From SP202 sp036339395 (GTDB lineage Bacteria; Planctomycetota; Phycisphaerae; Phycisphaerales; SM1A02): a stretch of DNA of 50,153 bases. The notes beneath the pieces are model-generated. The model was not told the DNA's origin. It made no database searches and saw only the letters and a program-made list of their open reading frames with translations. The number at the start of each line of letters is the position of its first letter. Position 1 is the first letter of the stretch. The translations under genes were made by a program, and so were the position numbers. Below, in pieces: positions 14,273 to 23,496 of this stretch. The stretch is from NCBI GenBank assembly GCA_036339395.1, contig JAYZBD010000064.1, positions 1 through 50,153 of the forward strand. Reading direction: 5' to 3'.

Positions 14273-16051
14273 ATGACTGTATCGGAGGTCCCGCTGGAAT
14301 CCAGGGAATCGCTTTCAGAGCGATCACTCTGGCTGATGAGTGGGTTTCTCCTGGTCATCATTGCCTGGCTCTTCTGGGATTACCTGCAGCGACAGGTGCT
14401 CTTTGCGGTCAATCAGCAGGCTGACTGGGGCCATACCCTCGTCATTCCCTTCATATCCGGATATTTCGTCTGGCTGAATCGTGAGCAACTGATTCGTGAG
14501 CCGTTCCGCCCGTCGTGGACGGGGTTGTTCCTGCTGGTTGCCGGCATGTCCTGGTATTCCTTCTGCGCACTTGGCCCCCAGGTTCTGAAGCATCACAACC
14601 TCATGGGAGCCGGTTTTGGTCTCTCACTTGTCGGACTCACGCTCTTTCTCTTCGGCTGGCGATCGATGCGATGGTTGTGGTTTCCACTGCTCTACATGAT
14701 TCTCTTCAGCCAGACCATCTCGGACCGCTTCCTGCAGATCGTGACCTTCCGTCTCCAGGATATCGCAGCATATGGATCCTACTGGGGGTTGACGCTGCTG
14801 GGCTATGACACGAGCAAAGCCGGAAATACGCTTCGAATCTTCCTTGATGGTGAAGTGATTCCCGTGAACATCGCAGAAGCATGTTCAGGGATGCGAATGG
14901 TGGTGGCATTCCTTGCACTGGGTGTCGCCATGGCCTACCGGGGCCTCGACTTCGCATGGCAGCGGGTTCTGCTCGTCGCCTTCGCAATACCGACAGCCAT
15001 CCTTGTCAACATTCTCAGGGTCATGACACTCGGGGTTCTTGCAACCCTTGATTCGAACTTTGCAGCGGGTGATTTTCACTCGATGGTCGGCATGTTGTGG
15101 TTGATTCCAGCATTCTTCATCTACCTCGGCGTGATGTGGTTGCTGCGACATCTTGTCGTAGTTGATGATGATGATGAAACTCCATCCAGGAGTGAAGGTG
15201 GTCCCGCAGGAGATATCCTGTCAGTTCGATTTTCACGAGGAACCAGGAAGGCGTTCATCGTGGCCTGCCTGGTCATGGTGTTTGGGGGAGTCCTGTTCCA
15301 ACTGCTCGCTGCTCAACTCAATGTCTATCTCCAGAAGGAACCAGTCAAATTGAGAAGTTCCCTGGCGAATGTTGAAACAACTCTTGGTAGTTGGAAGATG
15401 ATCCAGGAGTACAGGATGTCCGAATCAGCGGCGGAGGAACTTGGAACCCAGTACTACATCTCCCGCCTCTACAGGAATACGGTCGAGCCTGGGTGGCCGA
15501 TACTCAACCTTCACGTGGCCTACTACACGGGTCAGATCGATGTAGTTCCCCATGTCCCGGACCGGTGCATGGTTGCCGGCGGGCTCGTTGAGCGATCGCC
15601 TGAACCGACGCATTACGATCTCAACGTGGACCAGTCGGACTGGAGAGAGGATCCGTACCACCAGATCGACGGGGTTCCATTCCAACTGGGCAAGGCCAGG
15701 GGGCTTCATGAGGTCAGGATGCCCGCTGGAGACATCGTAGTGCGGACATCGGAATTCCTCGATCCAGCCCGCCCTGAAGAGCGTATCTTTGCCGGGTATT
15801 TCTTCATAGCGAACGGGCGATTGACTCCAACTCCCGGGGGCGTCCGGATGCTTGCCTTCAACCCAAGGGAGAAGTATGCCTATTACTGCAAGTTGCAGTT
15901 CATGATGAAGGGGGCCGCTGATTTCGAAGTCGATGACTTCATCGATGTCATGAGTGACGCGATGAATGAACTCCTCGGCGAAATCATGCTGTGTTTGCCG
16001 GACTGGGCCGAAGTCCAGGATGGCGTACTGAACAATCCAACCGACACCTGA
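14273..16051 (+). CDS. Exosortase fused to EpsI (DUF3485) domain
   Basis: A 592-residue membrane protein. The start is ATG 14273 with GGAG upstream. Residues about 15-310 form the multi-spanning exosortase, a membrane transpeptidase that sorts proteins with a C-terminal PEP-CTERM-type signal. The catalytic triad is complete: Cys204 in EACSGMR, Arg249 in NILRV and His269 in FHSM. A soluble linker is followed by one more membrane segment (about 325-345) and an EpsI/DUF3485 domain (about 360-590), which in many genomes is a separate protein or fused as here. It sits between the OPX protein and the giant TPR protein. Substrates were not found among the complete genes of the window; the secreted protein at 49306 is a candidate. 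Confidence 0.9.
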   Translation: MTVSEVPLESRESLSERSLWLMSGFLLVIIAWLFWDYLQRQVLFAVNQQADWGHTLVIPFISGYFVWLNREQLIREPFRPSWTGLFLLVAGMSWYSFCALGPQVLKHHNLMGAGFGLSLVGLTLFLFGWRSMRWLWFPLLYMILFSQTISDRFLQIVTFRLQDIAAYGSYWGLTLLGYDTSKAGNTLRIFLDGEVIPVNIAEACSGMRMVVAFLALGVAMAYRGLDFAWQRVLLVAFAIPTAILVNILRVMTLGVLATLDSNFAAGDFHSMVGMLWLIPAFFIYLGVMWLLRHLVVVDDDDETPSRSEGGPAGDILSVRFSRGTRKAFIVACLVMVFGGVLFQLLAAQLNVYLQKEPVKLRSSLANVETTLGSWKMIQEYRMSESAAEELGTQYYISRLYRNTVEPGWPILNLHVAYYTGQIDVVPHVPDRCMVAGGLVERSPEPTHYDLNVDQSDWREDPYHQIDGVPFQLGKARGLHEVRMPAGDIVVRTSEFLDPARPEERIFAGYFFIANGRLTPTPGGVRMLAFNPREKYAYYCKLQFMMKGAADFEVDDFIDVMSDAMNELLGEIMLCLPDWAEVQDGVLNNPTDT

Positions 16052-16068
16052 TTACGGACAACATCGAG

Positions 16069-19000
16069 ATGGCCAAGAAGAAAAAGAAAAAGAAGAAGCA
16101 GAAGTTGAACATCAGACTCCTCCTGATCATCGCCTTCGTGGTGGGTGGCGTGGGAGTCGTCGCTGGCGGTGTGTTGTACTACCAGGGCTCATGGCGAGCT
16201 GCTCGGAACATCGCGTCAGGCCTCGAGGCCATGGATGAAGGCGATTACAGGTTGGCGAAGAAGTACTTCGGTCGAGTGCTCTATCGCCAGCCCGACAACG
16301 TGATCGTCTATGAAAATCTGTTGGCTACATATGACAACATCGTTCCGGTTTCCCAGGTCGAAGCCAGGGAGTTGTTCAACGAACGTCGTGCCGTCATGTT
16401 GTCTCGCGCAAAGAACCTGCCCGCAGCAGAGGAAAACTACATTCCCCTCATCGAAGAACTCTACATGTCCGCGAGGATCACGGACCGGGAGGAGTATCCA
16501 CAGCAGCTCATGCAGGTCTGTGAAGAGATCGAGCGGCGATTCCCGAACTCGTCGGACATCTACGCGGAGGCGAAGCTCTACAGGGGTCTCTGCAGCCTGC
16601 GGCTCCGGGATGGAGAGATGACCGACGACCTGCGTATCGATGGTCGCATCTACTTCCCAGGGGAAGAAGAACTCATGGAGCATGTCGAACTGGTCCCCGG
16701 AAGTGACGAGGGCTGGGCGAACCTGGCATTCGGTCGACTTGCCGTTGCGAGGCGATTGGGCCTGGAGGGGCGTGTCGGGCAGGAAGCCAAGAATCTTCGG
16801 CATGCCAGCGCGACCTACAAGGAGGCCGTTGCGAACAATCCTGATGGTGCCGCAACCAGCTTGATGGTGCTTCGCGACTACTACATCCAGAAGGTCGTCC
16901 AGACAGGCGAAATCCAGAACGATCGCTCCCGCGTGCCTCAGGCTGAAATCGATGAGCTCGAGGAGCTGCTCCAGGCGGCACTTGATCACGCCGAGCGCAT
17001 CGTGATAACCGATCCGGGATCGATGCCCATCAAGGTGCAGGAACTGCTCATGTACTTCAAGCGGGTGGATTTCGAACTTGGGCAGGAACGTGCTGTTGCT
17101 CTTCTCGAAGCCTACCTCGCTGATCAGCCGGATGACGTTCGGTTCCGCCTTGCACTGGCGGATGTGAATTACAACATGAAGAACTATGACACTGCCATGA
17201 AAGAGGTGGAGCAGGTCATCGAGGCAGACCAGAAGACCATCAGTCTCGAGTCGCTCGAGCAGTATGACTACAGGCGGACAGCGGCAAGCCGTGACTTCGA
17301 GATTTCGCATTCCCTGTGGGCGGACGCCGATCCGGATGACAAGGAGATGCTGTTCGACACCATGATCGAGAAGCGGGAGGTGTTGGACGACCTGATGAGC
17401 GGTGACAGGGACAACGTCGTCGCATTGAATGCAGACGCTCGTATTGCAATGGGGCAGGGGGAATACCGGGAGGCAGCCAATGCATTTGAACGCCTCATCT
17501 TCATCGCGAATACCCCTTCGGGTGTGGTATATCGAAATGCGGCAATCTGTCTTGAGCAGATCGGACAGCAGGGCCTGGCTCTTGAGCGAATTGCTTCAGC
17601 AGTTGAAGTCGAGCCGATGCAACTCGACCATTACCTTGCGAAGGCCAGCTTGGAAGGTCGTCTGAGAAGAGCTGAGGAAGGCATTCGCACTCTCGAATCA
17701 CTTCCGCCTGGAATCCAGCGAGACAATGAAGACGTCAAGGAGGTCATGGCATCGCTTCAGCTCCTGCTGCGTACGAACAACAACATGGGAGTCGAGGGTA
17801 TTGCTGATCCAGTCCTTCGCGTCATCGGTGAAGCGGACAATGAAGTGAAAGTCGGCAACATCGAGCGGGCGCTCGAAATGCTCCAAGAAGTTGCAGCAAC
17901 GATGGATCCCGTGGATATCCGACTGCTCCTGTCGATGGCCCAGGTCGAATCGGTGCGTGGTAATACCGAGGCAGCAGTGAAATTGATAGATGAAGCTCTT
18001 GTCATTGATCCGGGCAATGAGCGGATCGAGCAGATTCGACTGAGAGTCCAGGCGACTGACATTCTTGACCTCATTCGGGAGGACAACCGGCAGAGGTATC
18101 CCGATGAGGAATCCCAGGAATCCAGGGATTCACTCTTCATCTCGTTCAGTCGAGTTGCCGGGCAGCAGGAACAACATGCATCTGAGTTGGAGTTGTCCGG
18201 TCGAGCCGAGGAGGCAGCCAAGGCACGAGATATTGCCTCGAGGGCGAAAGCGGAGATGCAGCAGTTGGAACCTGCCGTCTTGACTTCAAACCCCTCTGGC
18301 AACCTGGGAATCTACTCCATTCAATTCGAACGTGCGATCGAAGAAAGGGACTGGCCGAGGGTCGAGGAACTGGTTGAATTCGGCAGTGCACAGAACATCG
18401 ACTCGGCTGGCGGGGACATCTTCCGTTCCAGGATGCACATTTCAAGGGCCCTCGCTGAGAAGAATGCGGGCAATGATGCGCTCCATGCCGAGCATGCAGA
18501 ATCAGCAGTGCTTGCCGCCAGGAGGGCCATCGAAGTCAGCCCATGGTCGGACAATGCCTGGATTTCCCTGGCTGCAACGCTTGGTGAGCTTGGGAATACG
18601 GAGGGTGCGATCGAGGCGTACGGAGAGGCGTACAGGAGGAATCCGAACAGCAGTCGAACGGCCCGGTTGTATGCAGGCAGCCTGGTGAAATCCGGCAAGG
18701 ACCCACTCGTGACATTGCGGGTTCTCCAGAATGCGCACAAGCTTCTGCCCAATGATGGTTTCATCATGGAGGAATGGTTGAAGGCAGAGATGGAAACCGG
18801 CAGTCAGCAGCGTGCCCTGGCGGAACGGCGCAGACTGTATGTCACATCTCCTTCGAACAAGTTGAACAAGTTGCACCTGGCAGACATGCTCGTGACCCTT
18901 GAGCCGAAGAGGGAGTTCTTTCTGGATGAGTACGGAAAGGTGGAGATCTCCGATCGAGAATGGGGAGCGATGTCCAGGAGAGCCCAGGAAAGGGCATTGG

Positions 19001-21195
19001 ATGAGTTGAAGAATCGATGGGAGTTGGTACGAACAGACATTCTTGAAGAACTTGCCGAGTCACCTGTCCAGTCACTTGGGCAGGCGATTCTTCATGCAGA
19101 GATCTACAGCAAGCTGGACAAGCGGAATGAATCGGTCCTGGTTCTTCGACGATTCCTCGAATTGAAGGAGAACGATCCGAATTACATTCCAATAGTCATT
19201 TCAATAGCAAACCTGCTGCTGCAGATCGATCGAGCCAGGGAAGCTGGAGAACTTCTTCTCGAGGCTGTTCCCAGGCAGGAAGCAACGACAAGACCGGTCG
19301 ATATTGCTCTTGGGCAACTCTTTGTCACGGCTGGTGATTACAGGAGAGCATTGCCGCACATCCTGGCGGGATACGAAGCGACGAAATCTCCACAACTCCA
19401 TGCAAGCCTGATCAGGGCCATGATCAAGCTCCGTCGATTCGAGCAGGCTGAATCCGAACTGGAGAAATTCATCGGTACAGAGCCGCCGACATACGAGTCA
19501 ATGATGTTGCGAGCGATGGTGGCATCCGAGATATCTTCGGTGGCCGCTTCCAAGGGAGACGAAGCGGAATCGACAGCTGCAACGGAGGACTATCGTCGCT
19601 GGCTGGCGGAGGCCAACCAGGCTGACGCCATGCAGGTCCGTCCATACGTCGAATTGATCGACAGCATGTTGCTGGAATTCTCGGCCACCCTCGACCAGGA
19701 GATTCTCAAACAGGCGGCATTCATCGCGGAGTCGGGCATTCGCCTGCTGCCCGAGTCGGATACGCTTGTTGTCAAGCGATCAGAGATCCTGCAGGCCCAG
19801 GGAAGAATAAACCTTGCGGTTCAGGAACTTGAATCGATTCTCAGGAAACACGCTGGTTCGGATGAACTGCGAAACAGGCTGACGCTTGCCTACCTGAAGT
19901 CGGGACAGAATGACAAGGCAGAGGACCTGATCAAGGAGGCGATCTCGCTGTATCCCGACAATGGCAAGTGGTACGAGGCTCTCGGTGACTTCTACCAGTC
20001 ACTGCCGAACCCAAGCCTCGTGAACTCGACTGCAGCGTATCTCAATGCCTATTCGAAAGATCCGAGGCGATCGATCATGCTCAAGTTACGCAACGTGACA
20101 CGCACGAGCGATCGCTGGGATTACGATGCCTTGATCAACCTGATCAGCAATGCAGGAGTACAGTCATCGGGTGATCCGAAACTCATGGGTCTCTATGCCA
20201 GGGCATTGTCCGGGAAGGGATCATATGACCGTGCCGATAGTCAACTTCAACGCTCCTATCCCATCTACACCAGCGAAATCGAACTTGGAAACCTGTCTCG
20301 AACAGCAATCAGGGAGTGGTACGAGGATCTCTATGCGGTCTATGCAAACCGTGACCCTGCCGAGGGGGAAGCACTTGCACTTTCGGCAACCTCCGGGAAG
20401 GACAGTTTCTGGGATTCTGTTGGCCTGGCTACCTACTGGGGCCTCTATGGAGAAACGGGCCTGGAGAAGGCGATCAAAATTCAGAAGAGAATCGTTGAAC
20501 AGTCGCTCAGTGTTGAACCAGATCTCTACCCGGCAATGCTGATGATGCTTGGAAGCTACCAGGTGGCCCATGGAGAAGCACAGGATGCAGCTGCAACCTT
20601 CAAGTTGATCGTTGACCAGAATCCACAGGATCCAGGTGCTCTCAACAACTATGCGTACATACTTGCAACGGAGTTGGGGCAGCCGGAGAAAGCACTTGAA
20701 TATGCAGCCCGGGCAGCATCATTCAGTCCTGATTCCGTCGCGGTCCTGGATACGATTGCGACGATCCATGCTTTGATCGGGGAGCATGAGAAAGCCATGG
20801 TCAGCAGACTTCGGCAGCATTCACTGGAACCCGAAAATGCGGCAGTCATCATCTCCATCAGCAATGCCTACAGCGATGATCTTGGAGACCTGGAGAAGGG
20901 CCTGGACTATGCAAAGCGTGCGAATCAAATCATGCCGCTCGATCCATACGTGCTCGACACGCTCGGCTGGGCGTATTACCGGACCGGGAACCAGGCCGAG
21001 GGAGAGGAGTACATTCGTTCCTCGATCAAATCAACCCCGACTCCGAATGCGCATCTGCATATGGCATATGTATTTATCGACCAGGGACGTCGGGACAAGG
21101 CAAAGGACCACCTGCGGAAGGCGATCGATTTATCACCAGATGATGGAACCCGATCGGAGATCGAACGGCTTCAGGACGATATAGGCAGGGACTGA
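16069..21195 (+). CDS. Giant TPR-repeat membrane-anchored protein of the exosortase/EPS locus
   Basis: A 1708-residue protein starting 17 bases after the exosortase stop. The N-terminus is MAKKKKKKKKQK, a run of lysines, followed by one hydrophobic segment (about 17-42); the rest is a periplasmic array of tetratricopeptide-like helices. Recognisable TPR consensus units include GLEAMDEGDYRLAKKYFGRVLYR near the N-terminus, NYAYILATELGQPEKALEYA and DTLGWAYYRTGNQAEGEEYI near the C-terminus. By analogy with the PrsT TPR proteins of PEP-CTERM loci it may scaffold polysaccharide export or exosortase substrates, but it is nearly twice their usual length. No catalytic domain was seen. Its size and place between exosortase and chain-length genes suggest a structural role. 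Confidence 0.85.
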   Translation: MAKKKKKKKKQKLNIRLLLIIAFVVGGVGVVAGGVLYYQGSWRAARNIASGLEAMDEGDYRLAKKYFGRVLYRQPDNVIVYENLLATYDNIVPVSQVEARELFNERRAVMLSRAKNLPAAEENYIPLIEELYMSARITDREEYPQQLMQVCEEIERRFPNSSDIYAEAKLYRGLCSLRLRDGEMTDDLRIDGRIYFPGEEELMEHVELVPGSDEGWANLAFGRLAVARRLGLEGRVGQEAKNLRHASATYKEAVANNPDGAATSLMVLRDYYIQKVVQTGEIQNDRSRVPQAEIDELEELLQAALDHAERIVITDPGSMPIKVQELLMYFKRVDFELGQERAVALLEAYLADQPDDVRFRLALADVNYNMKNYDTAMKEVEQVIEADQKTISLESLEQYDYRRTAASRDFEISHSLWADADPDDKEMLFDTMIEKREVLDDLMSGDRDNVVALNADARIAMGQGEYREAANAFERLIFIANTPSGVVYRNAAICLEQIGQQGLALERIASAVEVEPMQLDHYLAKASLEGRLRRAEEGIRTLESLPPGIQRDNEDVKEVMASLQLLLRTNNNMGVEGIADPVLRVIGEADNEVKVGNIERALEMLQEVAATMDPVDIRLLLSMAQVESVRGNTEAAVKLIDEALVIDPGNERIEQIRLRVQATDILDLIREDNRQRYPDEESQESRDSLFISFSRVAGQQEQHASELELSGRAEEAAKARDIASRAKAEMQQLEPAVLTSNPSGNLGIYSIQFERAIEERDWPRVEELVEFGSAQNIDSAGGDIFRSRMHISRALAEKNAGNDALHAEHAESAVLAARRAIEVSPWSDNAWISLAATLGELGNTEGAIEAYGEAYRRNPNSSRTARLYAGSLVKSGKDPLVTLRVLQNAHKLLPNDGFIMEEWLKAEMETGSQQRALAERRRLYVTSPSNKLNKLHLADMLVTLEPKREFFLDEYGKVEISDREWGAMSRRAQERALDELKNRWELVRTDILEELAESPVQSLGQAILHAEIYSKLDKRNESVLVLRRFLELKENDPNYIPIVISIANLLLQIDRAREAGELLLEAVPRQEATTRPVDIALGQLFVTAGDYRRALPHILAGYEATKSPQLHASLIRAMIKLRRFEQAESELEKFIGTEPPTYESMMLRAMVASEISSVAASKGDEAESTAATEDYRRWLAEANQADAMQVRPYVELIDSMLLEFSATLDQEILKQAAFIAESGIRLLPESDTLVVKRSEILQAQGRINLAVQELESILRKHAGSDELRNRLTLAYLKSGQNDKAEDLIKEAISLYPDNGKWYEALGDFYQSLPNPSLVNSTAAYLNAYSKDPRRSIMLKLRNVTRTSDRWDYDALINLISNAGVQSSGDPKLMGLYARALSGKGSYDRADSQLQRSYPIYTSEIELGNLSRTAIREWYEDLYAVYANRDPAEGEALALSATSGKDSFWDSVGLATYWGLYGETGLEKAIKIQKRIVEQSLSVEPDLYPAMLMMLGSYQVAHGEAQDAAATFKLIVDQNPQDPGALNNYAYILATELGQPEKALEYAARAASFSPDSVAVLDTIATIHALIGEHEKAMVSRLRQHSLEPENAAVIISISNAYSDDLGDLEKGLDYAKRANQIMPLDPYVLDTLGWAYYRTGNQAEGEEYIRSSIKSTPTPNAHLHMAYVFIDQGRRDKAKDHLRKAIDLSPDDGTRSEIERLQDDIGRD

Positions 21196-21235
21196 GCATC
21201 CGGGTACGAGGAATATCACTCGAAGAGCAGATTTC

Positions 21236-23446
21236 ATGAGCAACCAGGCAGCAAGAAAACCAGGAAACCAGGGGCCTGTGCGGCCAGGGACTCAACGTTC
21301 CCAGGCCAAGGGTGGACCTACCATCGATCCGATCCGGGTCCTCAGGCAGCATGTCCTGGGAATCATGGTTTCGATCACGATCGGTGGCTTCATCGGTGTC
21401 GCTGCCTACTTCATTCTTCGGTATACGTACCCGCTCTATTCGACGGATGTCATGTTCGAGGTCAGGCCGGGACTGGTGGAATCGACTGATATCGGGACCA
21501 GCGAGTCCATGAACGAAAAGGATGTCTCCAGGGTCGCCAATACCCAGGCCCTTCTGATCAAGGGCAGGGACGTCCTGAGTGATGCGGTAGCAAATCCCGG
21601 AGTACGAGACACAGGCTGGATGCAGGATTGGTTCATCGATCCACAGACCGGGACGCCTCTTGAAGCCCAGGCGGTGGATGATCTCATTGAAACCCTCTCG
21701 ACACCCGTCATTCGAAATACGAACCTCTTCTCGATCAGGTGGTCCTGGCACAATGCACAGGACGTACCGATCGTTCTCAACGCCATTGCGCAGGCCTACC
21801 TCCGCAAGATCGAGAAGCTCGACAACATGCAGTTCAGCGACAATGAAAAGCTCTTCCAGGACCAGTTGCGGGGGACTCGGCTGGCGCTTGGTGACCTCAA
21901 CGAGGAAATCCAGGGATTCATCCTGACGCACGGTATTACGACGCTTGATGACCCGCGGTACTCGCAGCCCGCCGTCGAGAGCCTGAGGTTGACGGAGGCG
22001 GTGACCACGGCTTCGGCTGAGTTGACAAGTATCCAGACGCAGTACATGCAGACAGCTGCAAAGCTTGAAGGGACCATCGAGCCGACGCACGAGGACGTGC
22101 TTGAAGCCGAGTACGATGTCACAATGCAGCGGCAGCTGCAGACTCTTGAGATGCTCAAGTCCGAGGAGCGTTCCGTTCAGGAACAGTTCAATCCGAATAC
22201 GCCCCAGGTCAGGGCGATCGAACGGCAGGTACGCGCTACCGAACTCCAGATCGAATCAAAACGGCAGGAGGTCATCCGTCGGAACCTGAACGCCAGGCTG
22301 AAGACGCTCGGGGACACGCGTACACAGCTTCAGGATGTCATCGAAAACCTCGAGTTCGAGATCGAGGCCAAGGACACCATGCTCCGGGACCTGGCATCTT
22401 CTTCATCGATCTACGACTCGATGGTCGAGCAGCGGACACAGTTGGAAAGTCAGCGAAATGATGACCTCCAGCTCCTGAACAGCATCAAGTTGATGAAGCT
22501 GCGTGCGGATGCAGGACGAGTACGCATGGTGAATTTTGCATTGACGCCTCGCGAGCTGTCCTTCCCACTTCCGGAAATCATCATTCCAGCCGGCATTGTC
22601 CTGACATTGGGCTGTTACATCGGGATCATCTTCCTGAGGGAAATGATGAACCAGAAGATACGTGGAGCAGCTGACCTGGCGATCATCTCGGGAGCGACCA
22701 TCATTGGAACGATTCCAGAGGTCGACGAGGATCCAACGGACATCGAGGACGCAGAGCGGGCCGTTTCGGCGGAACAGCAGAGCATCATTGCAGAGTCCTA
22801 TCGACAGGCCTGGACTGCCTTGAGTCGATCACTGCAGCAGAAGGGATTCTCTTCCCTCCTCGTGACGAGCGGCATGCCGGGATCCGGTGCAACGACAGTC
22901 GTCACCAACTTTGCAGATGCTGCATCAGGTGCCGGTCTCTCGGTCGCAGTCGTCGATGCAAATTTCCGGCGTCCGAGGTTGGCATCCATCTACGGAATCG
23001 AGGATGACACGCCGGGTCTTGGAGATGTTCTGAATGGAGCAAGGGAGGCACTTGATGTCGTTCAACAGGTCGAAGGCACATCGATCTCGGTTGTGTCTGC
23101 AGGTACGCCCGGCAATCGAATCTATGATCGATTCTCCGACCGATCCTTCGATGAGTTCATGGCGACGCTCCGTGGTTCGTACGGGCTCGTCATCATCGAT
23201 ACTGCTCCAGCCGTCGCAGCCGGCGACGCATTCATTCTCGCCGACCGTGTCGATGCCACGTGCATGGTCATCCAGGCCAACCGAGAGGAGCGAGGGCTTG
23301 TATCCCGACTCATCAACCAGTTCAATGCAGCTCGTTGTGAGTTGCTCGGCGTGGTCTTGAATCGTCCCCGCCGTACGGCAGGCGGTTACTTCAAGAAGAA
23401 CTACGAGCTCATGGCGTCCTACACGTCCGAAGATCCGGATGACTGA
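21236..23446 (+). CDS. Wzz/Wzc-like chain-length protein with degenerate tyrosine-kinase domain
   Basis: A 736-residue inner-membrane protein of the polysaccharide co-polymerase/BY-kinase type. The Wzz domain lies between two membrane segments (about 41-62 and 445-467) with a long periplasmic coiled coil. The C-terminal cytoplasmic domain (about 510-736) has the BY-kinase fold, but the P-loop reads GMPGSGATTV, with Ala552 replacing the Walker A lysine, and Walker A' reads VVDANFRRP, with Asn576 replacing the second Asp. Walker B (GLVIIDTAPA) is intact. Three tyrosines lie near the C-terminus (GGYF, KNYE, ASYT). The kinase is therefore probably inactive or altered, while the chain-length role may persist. 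It follows the giant TPR gene by 40 bases. Confidence 0.88.
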   Translation: MSNQAARKPGNQGPVRPGTQRSQAKGGPTIDPIRVLRQHVLGIMVSITIGGFIGVAAYFILRYTYPLYSTDVMFEVRPGLVESTDIGTSESMNEKDVSRVANTQALLIKGRDVLSDAVANPGVRDTGWMQDWFIDPQTGTPLEAQAVDDLIETLSTPVIRNTNLFSIRWSWHNAQDVPIVLNAIAQAYLRKIEKLDNMQFSDNEKLFQDQLRGTRLALGDLNEEIQGFILTHGITTLDDPRYSQPAVESLRLTEAVTTASAELTSIQTQYMQTAAKLEGTIEPTHEDVLEAEYDVTMQRQLQTLEMLKSEERSVQEQFNPNTPQVRAIERQVRATELQIESKRQEVIRRNLNARLKTLGDTRTQLQDVIENLEFEIEAKDTMLRDLASSSSIYDSMVEQRTQLESQRNDDLQLLNSIKLMKLRADAGRVRMVNFALTPRELSFPLPEIIIPAGIVLTLGCYIGIIFLREMMNQKIRGAADLAIISGATIIGTIPEVDEDPTDIEDAERAVSAEQQSIIAESYRQAWTALSRSLQQKGFSSLLVTSGMPGSGATTVVTNFADAASGAGLSVAVVDANFRRPRLASIYGIEDDTPGLGDVLNGAREALDVVQQVEGTSISVVSAGTPGNRIYDRFSDRSFDEFMATLRGSYGLVIIDTAPAVAAGDAFILADRVDATCMVIQANREERGLVSRLINQFNAARCELLGVVLNRPRRTAGGYFKKNYELMASYTSEDPDD

Positions 23447-23496
23447 ATCGCGCAGATCAGGGTCCAGGTGTCGAGAACACTCATGAGAGAGTATCG

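Noticed and set aside
16216..17310. Long open frame of 364 codons on the minus strand within the giant TPR gene
   Set aside because: It is antisense to a clear TPR protein, has no family similarity that I can see and no ribosome site; a shadow of strong codon bias.
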